A stretch of 64,000 nt of DNA, taken from NCBI GenBank assembly GCA_012295275.1, contig CM022666.1, positions 12,746,157 to 12,810,156 of the forward strand. Reading direction: 5' to 3'. The stretch's first letter is position 1; the number at the start of each line of letters is the position of its first letter. A program made the position numbers and the translations under genes. The notes beneath the pieces are model-generated. The model was not told where the DNA came from. It worked only from the letters and a program-made list of their open reading frames with translations, and made no database searches. This DNA comes from Chrysomallon squamiferum (Eukaryota > Mollusca > Gastropoda > Neomphalida > Peltospiridae). This document shows, piece after piece, positions 28,830 to 39,149 of this stretch.

Positions 28830-29760
28830 TCAGTCTGTTTAGTAAATTTATACTCGCTAAAACTTATTGGAGGATAACATTTGGATGAAAAAAAAAAATA
28901 ATAATAAAATAATAATAATAGAAAAATAAATAAAAATTGTCATAATAATAATAATAATAATAATAACAACGTAACGCAAAAATACCGCAAACCCAAGGTG
29001 AATAGTTTCATTGTTTTCTTTTGATGAGAAATAAGTTCGCGAGCTTTAAAAGAATACGAAATGACATTATCAATAAAAACTTTAAAATATTCGTGCAAAC
29101 TTAAAGTTTGTTATTTTAATAGTTATTCTGTTTTACTAACAACGTTTAGTCGCTAGATGTACGATACAATCACTTTAAAACATATACTATAACTGTGAAT
29201 TTAATATTATTATTATTATTATTATTTTATTATTTTATTATTATTATTTTTTTTATCCCCTGTTTGCCTGGCAAGGGAGCCAAATGTAACTATCCTAATA
29301 GTGGGGATCAAATATAGGTGTCGACCCGAAACATAGGTCAATCTGAGACAGGATTTAACCAATGTTTCTTTATCCCAGGCAGGTTTGTTATTTAAAGTAA
29401 TTAGTGTTTTATTTTGTTTCTTGTTCAACTTCATATACTAAATCTGCCACTATGACAGTAGCATCAACGTTACACTTGCTGTTTTCACTGTAACTGAGTT
29501 TTATTATTTTTTGCGGTTCTTACAACACATTATCAAGTAATTCATATACTTTTGATTTCCTTCAAATAAAGTTTAATATTTCGATATGGTGGTGAATACA
29601 TACGAATTAGAATACAAATGAATACACATCTATCTATACATACATTAGATAAGCATGTACAATTAGATACATACACAAGCATACATATATACATACATAA
29701 ATACATACATACATACATACCTATAAATAAATACGTACATACACAGACATACCACAGTTT
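28830..29760. repeat. Copy of GPCR flanks lacking the gene body
   Basis: 28830-29535 matches 50430-51290 (GPCR 3' flank down to the last codons, where the - strand still reads CCKNRKK then TAA). From 29545 the match jumps to 54010 and on ('tgatttccttcaa', 'gaattagaatacaaatg', then the tacatacata run). The roughly 2.7 kb holding the GPCR exons is absent, so this is a segmental copy with an internal deletion. Confidence 0.75.
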
Positions 29761-29887
29761 GACGTACTCCAATCCCAGCTGGAAGAGCTTGTGCTTCTGT
29801 TATGGTAGTATTTCCTATCTCCAGATTTTACTGAGATATAACATTAATTTCATGTCTCCAAACATTAATTTTTCTTGCAATCTCTAT

Positions 29888-30063
29888 TCCGGCTGATCTC
29901 TGCTCTTCACTGCTCATTAAGGATAATCTTGTTAATCGTCTCATTATCCCCATGTGTCTGACTTGGCCTTAATTGCTCACACCAGTTTTCCCATTTCTGG
30001 AAGCGGATTAGAACACCTCACCGATTACCTAATCTGGAGACTGCCAGTTTTGGGAACATACCA
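29888..30063 (-). repeat. Repeat inverted relative to 34784-34943
   Basis: The stretch 'cccatttctggaagcggatta' to 'gagactgccagttttgggaacataccac' is the reverse complement of 34784 onwards, with extended similarity to the 'ctcattaa' end. The two copies flank about 4.7 kb of transposon debris. Identity unknown. Confidence 0.75.
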
Positions 30064-30077
30064 CTGTATTATTTAAA

Positions 30078-30834
30078 AATTCAGAATCAACGTCCGCGGG
30101 TATACACGGCCGAGTTGGTAGCCATCATCAGAGCCATGCTGTGGGTAAAACACAACAACAACAAACACACAGTCATTTTCTCGGACAGTCTCAGTTCCGT
30201 GATCTCAATACAATCCGGAAGTTCAAGCAGACCAGACCTGCTCAGCAAAATACAACAACTACACGAAGAAATACAACATAACAAGAAAGAACTAACCATC
30301 GAGTGGCTCCCAGCACACGTCGGCATCATCGGCAACGAACTTGCCGACCATTACGCCAAAGAGTCACTCAACATTAAAGACGAAGACATCTGCACAGACA
30401 TACATTACGGAATAAACGAAATTGTCTCCATCGCTGCCAAACATTACGACAAACAATGGCAAAACGAATGGAACAACACGAAAAACAAATGGCACTTAAA
30501 CATCAAACCGCTCACCAAAACACTCAAAATCACACTCGCCAACAAACTACACAACAACAATCTCACCAAAGCCAGAATTGGTTACTCAACCAACCTAAAC
30601 GCAATTCTATACAAAGATAACATCATCACATCACCCAACTGCAGTTGTGGACTCTCAGAAACCATGAAACACTACTTGTTTCACTGTCCAAATTTTTGCC
30701 AAGGAAAGACAAGCACTACGCAATACATTGGAGGAACTAAAAATCGAGTTCACGCTCCAACACATCCTGGCACCAAACGTCCTCGCTGCAGTAACAAATT
30801 ACATCCTCAAAACAAAACACAAACTTTAAACTTT
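30078..30834 (+). mobile_element. LINE C-terminal fragment: RNase H domain plus Cys/His knuckle
   Basis: Retrotransposon RNase H degrades RNA in RNA/DNA hybrids. Visible residues: TAELVAI (catalytic Glu), FSDSLSSV (Asp), WLPAHVGIIGNELADHYAK (His, Asp). A C-terminal CSCGLSETMKHYLFHCPNF motif follows, typical of I-superfamily and related LINEs. An extra base near 30705 shifts the frame; in the next frame the reading continues NTLEELKIEFTLQHILAPNV to a TAA at 30834, the likely true C terminus. The RT and endonuclease parts are missing: the fragment starts abruptly inside the RNase H domain. T-rich sequence follows. Confidence 0.85.
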
Positions 30835-31029
30835 TTTTTTTTTTTTTTTGACACGAAATCAAACAACAATTATATAAATGTATTGACTTCCGGATTGATT
30901 GCTTGAACAGCTGATCGATCTACGGATGGATCGGCTGATTGACGAATCAATTTGAACGGCCAATTAAATTAATAATTAAAAAATGATAAACATACTATAC
31001 GAACCCACTTTCAGACACTACTAATCCGG

Positions 31030-31084
31030 TTATGGTGTCTTACTTCAATTTTTTTTTTTATAATTTTTAATTTTATTTTATTTT

Positions 31085-31119
<35 letters not shown>

Positions 31120-31138
31120 TTTTTTTTTTTATTTATCA

Positions 31139-31176
<38 letters not shown>

Positions 31177-31230
31177 TATTATTATTATTATTATTATTTT
31201 TTTTTTTTTTTTTTTTTTTTTTCATATTCT
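31030..31230. repeat. poly-T and (TTA)n tract
   Basis: About 200 bases of T homopolymer and TTA units between the RNase H fragment and the 31390 repeat. Low-complexity only. Confidence 0.9.
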
Positions 31231-31387
31231 TATTCAGCTTCAGGATTTATAACATCTTTTAAATTAAAATAAAATGTAAATAAGTTAACTACATATATGT
31301 TCTTATTTGTTTTAGTTGCAGGTTTTTTTTATAATATCTTTTAAAACAATAAAAAGAACATTGGCAAAAAAAAAAAAAAAAAAAAAA

Positions 31388-31752
31388 GGTTTGGACCACG
31401 TGGACCAGAAGGAAGCAGCCAAAAAGAAACAACAACAGCAGCCAAAAAGAAACAACGACAGCAGCCAAGAGCAGAACAACCAGGACGGCAAACAACACAG
31501 ACCCGGTGATGGATGGCTGATTGTGCCGGATATCACGGGGGGCGAATTGCGGCTGCGAAACATCCGTACCGTCTCGTTACGATCCGATATGCTGGACACT
31601 CCCTTGTGTCCTGCAATCGTGGCGAGAACCAATTCTTTTCCCTACCCAAAACTCTTTTCTGCGACGGACGCGCCCGCTGACCTGTCAGAAGGCGTGCCCG
31701 TCGCAGACGTGCTTCACAACAGCTTGCTCTGATTAGCACGTTAATTTTTTTC
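31388..31752 (+). mobile_element. Retroelement 3' segment with open frame
   Basis: An open frame ends VPVADVLHNSLL then TGA. It has a Lys/Gln/Asn-rich start (KKKQQQQPKRNND) and a DGWLIVPDITGGELRLRNIR stretch. The nucleotide 3' end 'cttgctctgattagcacgttaattttttt' is shared with the elements at 28660 and 35050, which carry (ATTTCC)n or (CCAATT)n tails. I do not recognise the encoded protein. Higher GC than the neighbours suggests a distinct, fairly young insertion. Confidence 0.5.
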
Positions 31753-32620
31753 CTATACGTCCGCGGACTTGCAATTTTGTAAGTTTTGGGATATTTCATT
31801 TAGCGAATGCTGCTGCTTTTCAAAACTATCGCAAAATTCTTGCTTTTTATCATGACACCATTTCCTTGGGACTTCCTTAGAGCTAGATGAAGTATCAATT
31901 ACAGTATTCTCAAGATTTTCATAGTTTGATACATAAAGGCCCGAGGACGTCTGATAACAAAGAAGAAAATGTGAGTACAGCAAAGTTTTCTGTTAGGAAC
32001 AAGAATTTAACATTTGCAATGCAGTAATTAGTGTCTTTACAAGTACATTCCCGCACATATCAATCTTCACCTAATCTTTCATTCGTAATAAACATGTTAT
32101 TATATCTACAGAAATCAAGGAGAATACGACCAAAGTGTTTTTTCATTATCATCAGCTTATTAACAAATGACAAATATTAATTTTCAAGCTGGTAAAAAGC
32201 ATCAGATGCCTTCTATGCCTAGCCACATAACATATTTACATCGATTTGAAAATATTTATATGTTTTAGTTGATAATCTTTTATATATATACAACTATACC
32301 TCAAGATTTACGATGAGATAAAGAAACTCTGTTTACAGACAAGAATATTAATGTTATCAGCGTTATCCATGTTTGATTCAGCTAAACATATTGTATCATA
32401 ATTAGTGACGGTTTCAAGAAATATAGGATCTCTGAGCTTACTTACCAAACCGCACACATTAATCTCTGTTATTTTTAAAACATAAGGACTTCTTTATGAA
32501 TTTTGTTTCGGCTATTTTTACAACTGAGAGAGTTTTGACATTTGCTTAACACTGTTTTCACTTGGTAAGACTTGTCCTCCTCCAGTTTCCTATTGCACTG
32601 AGTGAACTGACTTGTCTCAG
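31753..32620. other. AT-rich stretch without recognisable feature
   Basis: No exon, no clear repeat boundary and no RNA gene was seen here on either strand. Confidence 0.4.
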
Positions 32621-32627
32621 TCAGAGT

Positions 32628-33030
32628 TTGGCTTGTGTTGCTGTGATCTCTGTTGTCTTGTTTCTGTTGTGTGATCTCTGTTGTCTTGTTTCTGTTGTGT
32701 GATCTCTGTTGTCTTGTTTCTGTTGACTGAGTTGTTATGTTTGTGTTGTGTGAGCTCTGTTGTCTTGTTTCTGTTGACTGAGTTGTTATGTTTGTGTTGC
32801 TGTGATCTCTGTTGTCTTGTTTCTGTTGACTGAGTTGTTATGTTTGTGTTGCTGTGATCTCTGTTGTCTTGTTTCTGTTGTGTGACCTCTGTTGTCTTGT
32901 TTCTGTTGGCTGAGTTGTTATGTTTGTGTTGTGTGATCTCTGTTGTCTTGTTTCTGTTGACTGAGTTGTTATGTTTGTGTTGTGTGATCTCTGTTGTCTT
33001 GTTGCTGTTGGCTGAGTTGTTATGTTTGTG
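32628..33030. repeat. Minisatellite of alternating TTGTCTTG and GAGTTGTTATG modules
   Basis: Two modules alternate irregularly: about 28 bases (gatctctgttgtcttgtttctgttg) and about 25 bases (actgagttgttatgtttgtgttg). Roughly eight to ten modules are present with few substitutions. On the - strand it directly follows the ORF1-like sequence, so it may have grown inside that element. Confidence 0.85.
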
Positions 33031-33560
33031 CTACTAGCTTCTCTCTCTTTATATAAAACGAATTTAGTAACAAATTATATATGAATCGAACTTCCTCCCA
33101 AGTCTATGCACTTTGTGAAAGTCAATAATATTTTCTACTTTCATTTAATTTTTTATGAACTTTTTCAACTCCTCATCTATGTCTTCCTCGTCTTTCTCTC
33201 GAATTCCGCATGAAGTGAGTTTGAAGGTCATTGTGTTTTTCTGTTAAAGTTTCCAAACTCAGTTTTTAATTCACACAACTGTTGTTTCATACTGTTATTA
33301 TTATCTCTCATTTCACGGGTAGAACTGTTCGTATCCGACACAACAGATTTCAAGTCTCCGAGATCTTTGTTATTCCTTTCAAACTATTCATTAACGTAAT
33401 TCATACCTGTTTCTATATCTTGTACGTTTTCTTAATATCAAGTCATTTTACCACTTATATCTTGTACAGTTATTTCCATACTATTCAGTTAATTTTTCCA
33501 GGTTATCACACATTATATCTAACTGTCTAGTCAAAGTATCTAATTTTATACTGACATCTT
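33030..33560 (-). mobile_element. L1-type ORF1-like remnant (coiled coil and RNA-binding part)
   Basis: Read on the - strand the block gives coiled-coil-like text (IKLDTLTRQLDIMCDNLEKL, then MRDNNNSMKQQLCELKTEFGNF) and, after several stops and shifts, IIDFHKVHRLGRKFD followed by a REKLVAQT-like end. The HRLG motif before a basic stretch is typical of transposase-22/L1 ORF1 proteins that coat LINE RNA. It is badly decayed: at least four in-frame stops. Confidence 0.5.
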
Positions 33561-33639
33561 GATTGTGCAGAACTGATCAAATTAAACCAGACTTCTTGAC
33601 CAGCTTTTCTCTGTTTACCTTTTTTCATTTCATGTTGCA

Positions 33640-33980
33640 TACTCACGTATCTTTAGCAACAAATTACATTGATAAAACAGATAAAATACCTTTAGTACTT
33701 AGAAACATTATATATTTTCACAGAAATGAGAGACATGACTTTCATTTCATACTGCAGTGTGGAGACATTCAAAAGCTTATCAGAAAGAAGCCAAACTAGG
33801 AACATCCACTGTACTTCGCTACCATCGAGGAGACCTTTGACATCATCAAGCGCGCCCACATCACTACAGCTCATGGAGGACAAGAAAAGATGATCAAGGA
33901 GATTAACAAGAAGTACGCCAAGGAAATTTTTACCTTGTTTTAGTCCATGTGCAGTGAGTGTCACAAACCCTTGTCCTCCT
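33640..33980 (+). pseudogene. Integrase H2C2 zinc-binding fragment (KRBA2-like / retroelement)
   Basis: Frame reads FILQCGDIQKLIRKK, a TAG, then HPLYFATIEETFDIIKRAHI TTAHGGQEKMIKEINKKY, another TAG, then CSECHK. HITTAH plus CSEC form the H-x4-H and C-x2-C of integrase H2C2 domains, found in retroviral-type integrases and in KRBA2-like host genes derived from them. The catalytic core downstream is not visible. Two in-frame stops make it a relic. A sister fragment in opposite orientation lies at 34330-34430. Confidence 0.65.
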
Positions 33981-34319
33981 GCGGATGACTCCTTTGACAC
34001 TGCTGCTCTAAGAGACATTGAGCATTCTCTTTTCACATCATCCAACAATAGCAGTCTCTGGGGATATACATCAGACTGGTTCCTGGAACACTGGTTTCAG
34101 AATTCCAGACGGGCATGCTATACTGTACTGAGAATACAGAACTTGGTCAAATGGTCCTGTTAAACCATATCACTTGTACTTTCCACTGGGAACGACTGCA
34201 TGTCTACAAGATCCACTTGGCCATGTGACAAAAACTCCTTGGTCAGAATAGGCTGGATTACCACTCATTTGGTTGTTGGACTCTTGCGTTTCTGTTGAGT
34301 GCCGATGCACATTTACACT

Positions 34320-34440
34320 CGTTTTAGATAGTTCTTTCAGCATCTTATCACGTTCACCGTGACCTGTTGAGATGTGTGCCTGCTTGATGACGTCAATAGG
34401 TGTCTTCAATGGAAACATTGAATGTGACCAGGAACTATTG
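34320..34440 (-). pseudogene. Second integrase H2C2 fragment, opposite strand
   Basis: The - strand reads FPLKTPIDVIKQAHI STGHGERDKMLKELSKT, matching the first half of the H2C2 domain at 33810-33930 but diverged from it. The C-x2-C half is absent. The two fragments are head-to-head arranged and do not look like a recent inverted copy of each other. Confidence 0.6.
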
Positions 34441-34783
34441 TATTTTATACCACCTACAACACTTTGATATACAAATAACACAACCACTAATCCCTACCAT
34501 CTGATTTGTCTTTGATGTAAGAATAACACAACAATAAGGCAACATATGCTCTGAAGAAGAGTGTAAATAATATATCTTTAAACTGTATTTCTCTGTTATC
34601 ACTGTTTGATACATTTATAACTGGTGTGCTGTTTCATGGTAGTGAGATATGGGGTTTTCAAGAAGTAAACTTATCGAATGATTAAATGTTGCTTGAAATT
34701 AATTAGTACAAAAAACTGTATTTTATATGACAGAAAAATAATTGGGTGACTTTTATCAGGAAAACGTTATATGAATTGGGATT

Positions 34784-34943
34784 GGTGGTATGTTCCCAAA
34801 ACTGGCAGTCTCCAGATTAGGTAAGCGTTGAGGTGTTGTAATCCGCTTCCAGAAATGGGAAAACTGGCGTGAGCAATTAAGGCTAATTTAGAGGCATGAA
34901 GAACAGAGGGGCGATTAACGAGGTTAACTTTAATGAGCAGTGA
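34784..34943 (+). repeat. Repeat inverted relative to 29888-30063
   Basis: Starts 'ggtatgttcccaaaactggcagtctccagattagg' and runs to 'taatgagcagtgaagac'. One frame gives RFQKWENWREQLRLI, perhaps a relic of coding sequence, but stops follow. Confidence 0.7.
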
Positions 34944-35049
34944 AGACAGGAAATACTACCTATATAAATACTGTACAGTCATGATGTTTGTTATGTTTGT
35001 TACGGCAGAAAACCAGGTGTCGAAACTTCCGTCTTGATGGATATACAAC

Positions 35050-35092
35050 ATGCTTGCTCTGATTAGCACGTTAATTTTTTTCCATTTCCATT
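35050..35092 (+). mobile_element. Short retroelement 3' end with (ATTTCC)n tail and long flanking duplication
   Basis: 'gcttgctctgattagcacgttaattttttt' then three CCATTT units. The flanking segments 34980-35048 and 35093-35160 are two diverged copies of the same 65-70 base FLYWCH-coding stretch (gatgtttgttatgtttgttacggcagaaaacca). That resembles an unusually long target duplication or a pre-existing tandem repeat. Confidence 0.55.
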
Positions 35093-35095
35093 TCC

Positions 35096-35443
35096 ATGAT
35101 GTTTGTTATGTTTGTTACGGCAGAAAACCAGATGCGGACTTCATACTTGATGGATATAGGTATGTACGGCGGATTAATAACAAGAATGGTACGGTACCAT
35201 GGAGATGTCTGTATTCGAGGTTGCTGTACACCTACTGACCAACACCATGCGGAAGCGAGCACGGGAGGAGCTGACCAGTATCCCAAAGATATATGACGAA
35301 GAGAGGAAGAAGTTGTTGACCGGGTATGGAGACACAACACCACAGGACATAGCTTCCAAGCTGAGTATGTTTGAGAGCATCAAATCCAGCTTGTACCGAC
35401 AGAGAGCGAAAAAGGTCCCGCAAACTGGAACATTTCTTGTGTA
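35096..35443 (+). pseudogene. FLYWCH zinc finger plus MULE-type region (transposase N-terminal fragment)
   Basis: FLYWCH fingers bind DNA and are common at the N terminus of Mutator-like transposases and their domesticated relatives. The frame reads ILDGYRYVRRINNKNGTVPW RC, a FLYWCH hallmark, then shifts. In the next frame come MRKRAREELTSIPKIYDEER and MFESIKSSLYRQR, exactly the linker that follows FLYWCH in such proteins. The distal Cys/His part of the finger is disrupted at the frameshift near 35215, and the DDE core is absent. It could also derive from a host FLYWCH gene. Confidence 0.7.
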
Positions 35444-35659
35444 GAGTGTAACTAATTGTCCTACAAATTTGGATAAAATACAGTTTAACAAAAGTACATC
35501 AATTAAGGTGACGGAACACCAATTAGTAAGGGTGAGAAATAAAATGCCAGAAATGGAACAACTGGCGTGTCCAATTAAGATGTGTTATAATCTCACTGCC
35601 AGATTCAGGAATGCCAGAATCGCGAATAAACCAATACAGTCTCTGATATAAATGGTATA

Positions 35660-38105
35660 TTTATAACTGCAGCCAAAAAAAAACATTTCGGAAGAAACCC
35701 ACCTACAATACAATAAAGAAACATCCTTATAATAAGGCCTGGTTTAACAGAGCTTGTAAAGCTACAAGAAAGGAAGTCAGAAAAGCCAGAAAAAGATATA
35801 AACAATATGGTGGAAGCATACTGAAAGCTGACGAAGTATAAAGAGAATCAGTACAAACAAACATTAAACAGAGCTGTTATGGAATATAGGACATCTATTA
35901 AACAAAAAATGAAAATACTTAAAACTTCAAATCACTGGTCAGTTCTGAACAACAATAAGCAGAGACAATCAAAAGTGAATGTGTCAACTGATTCTTTATT
36001 TCATTTTTACAAAACTCTTAATAGCAATGTTCATGAAAATTGGCCTGATCATGTATCACCAGTAGAAGAATTAAACACTCAAAGCCAAGAAACCACTAAT
36101 GATTCTTTGAAAAGCCTTTATCAGCTGAAGAAATATCTAGACTCCACTGTCATCCATTAGCTGGAGAAGATTTTATTATTAACGAATATATTAAGCATAC
36201 TGCTAATGGTATGTTACATTTATATCTACTATTGTTTAATGTTATTCTTGACACAGCAGTTATACCATCCGATTGGTTGGTGGGACTCATCAAACCAGTA
36301 TATAAAAATAAACATTTTTAGACCTATTACGTTATCAAGCTGATTAGGTATATTATTTACATCTGCACTTAATTCTAGATTAAATAAGAATGCAGAAGAA
36401 ACAATCTTGATTTTAGAAAATCAATCTGGATTTCGTAAAAATTATTCAACGACAGACCACATATTGTCTTTATACATGCTAATTATTTTAATGAACATAC
36501 GTAAAAATAAATTGAATTGTGCTTTTATAGATTTTGAGAAAGTGTTTGATAGAATCTGGAAAATTGGATTATGGAATAAGTTAATTAGATGTGGCATAAA
36601 TAGAAAATGTTTTAATGTCTTAGTAAATATGTATGAAGATACTAAGGCGAAAATTACGGCGAACTGTTTGTTATCTGATAGTTTTAATTGTGAAATCGGT
36701 GTCAGGCAAGGAGAAACTCTCTCGCCATTTTTTTCTGTTTTTCTTTTAGAGGAATTTCTTATAGCTAATAAGGCAAATGTACTAGAATCAATTACAACAA
36801 TGTTTAGTGAAGAATTTAATGTTTATTTAAAGCTTTTTATTCTATTGTATGCTGATGATACAATCCTGTTAGACAAAATCAGTGGATGCTCTACAATATA
36901 ATCTTAACATGTTTGCTAATTACTGCTGACTATGGAGATTTAAAGTTAATATAAATAAAACTAAAATAATGATTTTCAGTAAAAGGAGAAAAACTAGTGA
37001 TTATATCATTACATATTTAAATTTGATGGAGAGATTATTGATTATAGTTGATAACTATAAATATTTTGGCATACATTTTAAAAGAAACAGCCTGTTCACT
37101 TACAAAGTAAAACAACTATATGACAAAGCACTGAAAGCTATGTATAGCCTAATAGCTAAACGTCGTCAGAATAATATCTATAATGACAGTATACTTAATT
37201 TATTTGACAAACAAATATAGCCAATTTTTATTGTATGGTTTGACATATGGGGTTTTACAAATATACAACTAATAGAAAGACTCCAAATGAAATTTAGTAA
37301 GTATTAATAAATGTACCCCTGGTTTTATGATCTATAGTGATCTAGGATGGTATTTCTATAAAAATAAGAATGATAACCTATTGGGGGAACCTAATTTGCA
37401 AAACCCCAAACAAGATTTCCTCACAACTGTATTATTTAACGCATGTTATCGATTCGCCTTCGGACAAATTTGTAAAAAATAGTTTTGATGATTGTGATTT
37501 AACATATATATGGACATACCACAACTTTGATAATGTTAAATGGTTAAGTGAAACGATATCCAAAATATTACAAGACCAGTTTTAACAAATATGGAAAAAT
37601 CAAATGAAACATCTCCAAAGGGTATTAATTATAAAAAATTAAAAAATGAATTGAAATTAGAAAACTAGCTTACTTTGCTGTCTCAAAAGAATGCTAATGT
37701 CTTATGTAAATTTAGAACCGCGAATGCTAAACTTCCTACTGAAACTGGACGATGGTCTAATATTCCAAGAGAAAACAGAAAATGTCATATCTATAATCTT
37801 TACAAAATCGGGGATGAATATCATTATAAATTTGAATGTAATGATCATATTATTAAATGCGAGAAAAGGTATACTAGATAAATATATGAAACATCCAAAT
37901 ATAATTTCATACAATAATTTGTTTGACAGTAAAAATATATTTGTATTTAAAAAGCTATGTTTGTTAATAAAAACTATATGTGAGAGAGTATGTCCTCCAC
38001 GTTAAACTTCCACGCATGTGCATTTTAATTTTGTTATTTTATAGCTGTAATACATTCTTCTCTGTACTGTAATCCTACAGTTTATGAGAATAAAGTTATT
38101 GTCAA
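35660..38105 (+). mobile_element. Non-LTR retrotransposon, reverse transcriptase remnant
   Basis: Fragmented LINE pol. Upstream linker with RKEVRKARKRYK-like text near 35760; RT finger motif NQSGFRKNYSTTDHI and AFIDFEKVFDRIW (first Asp) at 36419-36560; GVRQGETLSPFFSVFLLEEF; YADDTILL catalytic box near 36850; then YKYFGIHF thumb region and a Cys-containing tail (TGRWSNIPRENRKCHIYNLY, DEYHYKFECNDHI) ending with CPPR and a stop at 38003. A 3' 'aataaagttattgtc' end lies near 38090. The element has many stops and shifts: at least seven open pieces. No endonuclease domain is seen, so it is 5' truncated. Clade not assigned; CR1/L2-like is possible. Confidence 0.85.
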
Positions 38106-38398
38106 AGTGACAGAGAACACCATTCACTAGGATATGTATACCTACAGCAGCATAAATAGGGCACTGTTTTTATAACTAAACCCATTTTTATCCTGACAGG
38201 ACTGGCACAACTTAATTGTGCTTAACCACCAGGATTAGTTAAAACAGCAGTGGTGGGTTATACAGATTAACTGAAACACTCTGTGAAATGATTTGTCTAC
38301 ACTGAGCTAAAGACTTGTCAGTATCATGCATATTATTGTTCATGATTATTCTTTCAGATACGTTTCGGGCAATCTGTATATATTAATGAAGTATATTT

Positions 38399-38449
38399 CA
38401 GGTAATATGTATATTATCTGAGTGAAACAGATAATATACATATTACCTG
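38399..38449. other. Perfect 22-bp inverted repeat (hairpin)
   Basis: CAGGTAATATGTATATTATCTG (38399-38420) and its exact reverse complement (38428-38449) flank the 7-base loop AGTGAAA. No gene adjoins it. It lies between the LINE and the Tigger-like remnant and may be a small MITE-like palindrome or recombination product. Confidence 0.9.
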
Positions 38450-38689
38450 ATTATACAGATTAACTGTAACATATCTATATTTATTTATTTATTTATTTAT
38501 TTCAGACGAGTTTATTTGTTTATTTATTTAAAAAAAAATTAAGAAAACAATTTGGAGAGGGGAGTTTCGATTCCTATATATAGTTATATACTATATACAG
38601 GGCTCGAAAAAACTAAAAAAAAATAAAAAATTAAAATTATCTATTTATTTATTTATAAATAATATAAATAAACTGTGAAAAATATATAC

Positions 38690-39136
38690 AGCGGTACCTT
38701 GATTTACTTAATTTGCTCGTATATCAAATCAATTTTCCCGACTGAAATTAATTGAAATACTATTAATCCGTTCCAGTCCCCCAAAAACCACCCTAGTTTT
38801 TGTGTAACGTGTTTTTAAATAAGAAAAATGTATTTATATAAATAACAAATATTGCATAAATAACAAAATCGAAGTGAATATAAAGAAATAAGTTTGTTTT
38901 GTGAAGTATTTATCTTGGAGATCTGACAAATTATTTTAACGCCTTTGGCCTTTATTGACTCCTTCTGCTTCAGGAAGGTACATATCGTAGAAGCACTACA
39001 CTCATACTGCTTAGCCAAATCGACTACACGCACACCTCGCTCACGTTAAACTATGATTTCATGCTTTAATTCAATGGGCATCATTCGCAACGTCTTCTCA
39101 GCACTGTCCTTTGCACTCACTTTCTTAGGATTCATG
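38690..39136 (-). mobile_element. Tigger/pogo-type DNA transposon remnant
   Basis: The start 'cagcggtaccttgatttac', preceded by TA, and the internal 'ttaatccgttccagtcc' look like a Tigger end. From an ATG at 39136 the - strand reads MNPKKVSAKDSAEKTLRMMP IELKHEIIV, TAA, then RERGVRVVDLAKQYECSAS TICTFLKQKESIKAKGVK: the CENP-B-type N-terminal DNA-binding helix-turn-helix. The DDE catalytic domain is missing, so the element is internally deleted and broken by the stop near 39048. The right inverted end was not located with confidence. Confidence 0.8.
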
Positions 39137-39149
39137 GTCAGAAAAAAAG

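Larger units (their letters stand above)
19450..29355. repeat. Right arm of large inverted duplication
   Basis: Reverse-complement counterpart of 9880-17643. Compared with the left arm it has extra inserted DNA, notably two related segments of about 0.9-1 kb at 23717-24560 and 27150-28160 that share 'tgacaagaaaataaaaat' and 'gatgcatgcaggctgtataaaa', plus a second copy of the promoter leader near 26425-26505. Confidence 0.9.

Noticed and set aside
29542-29896. Open frames over TACA/ATAC repeats (also 54028-54337)
   Set aside because: Tetranucleotide repeat artefacts rich in Tyr, Ile, Cys or His.
32628-33030. Regular spaced repeats considered as a CRISPR-like array
   Set aside because: Modules are contiguous and lack unique spacers, and the sequence is a eukaryotic genome; it is a minisatellite.
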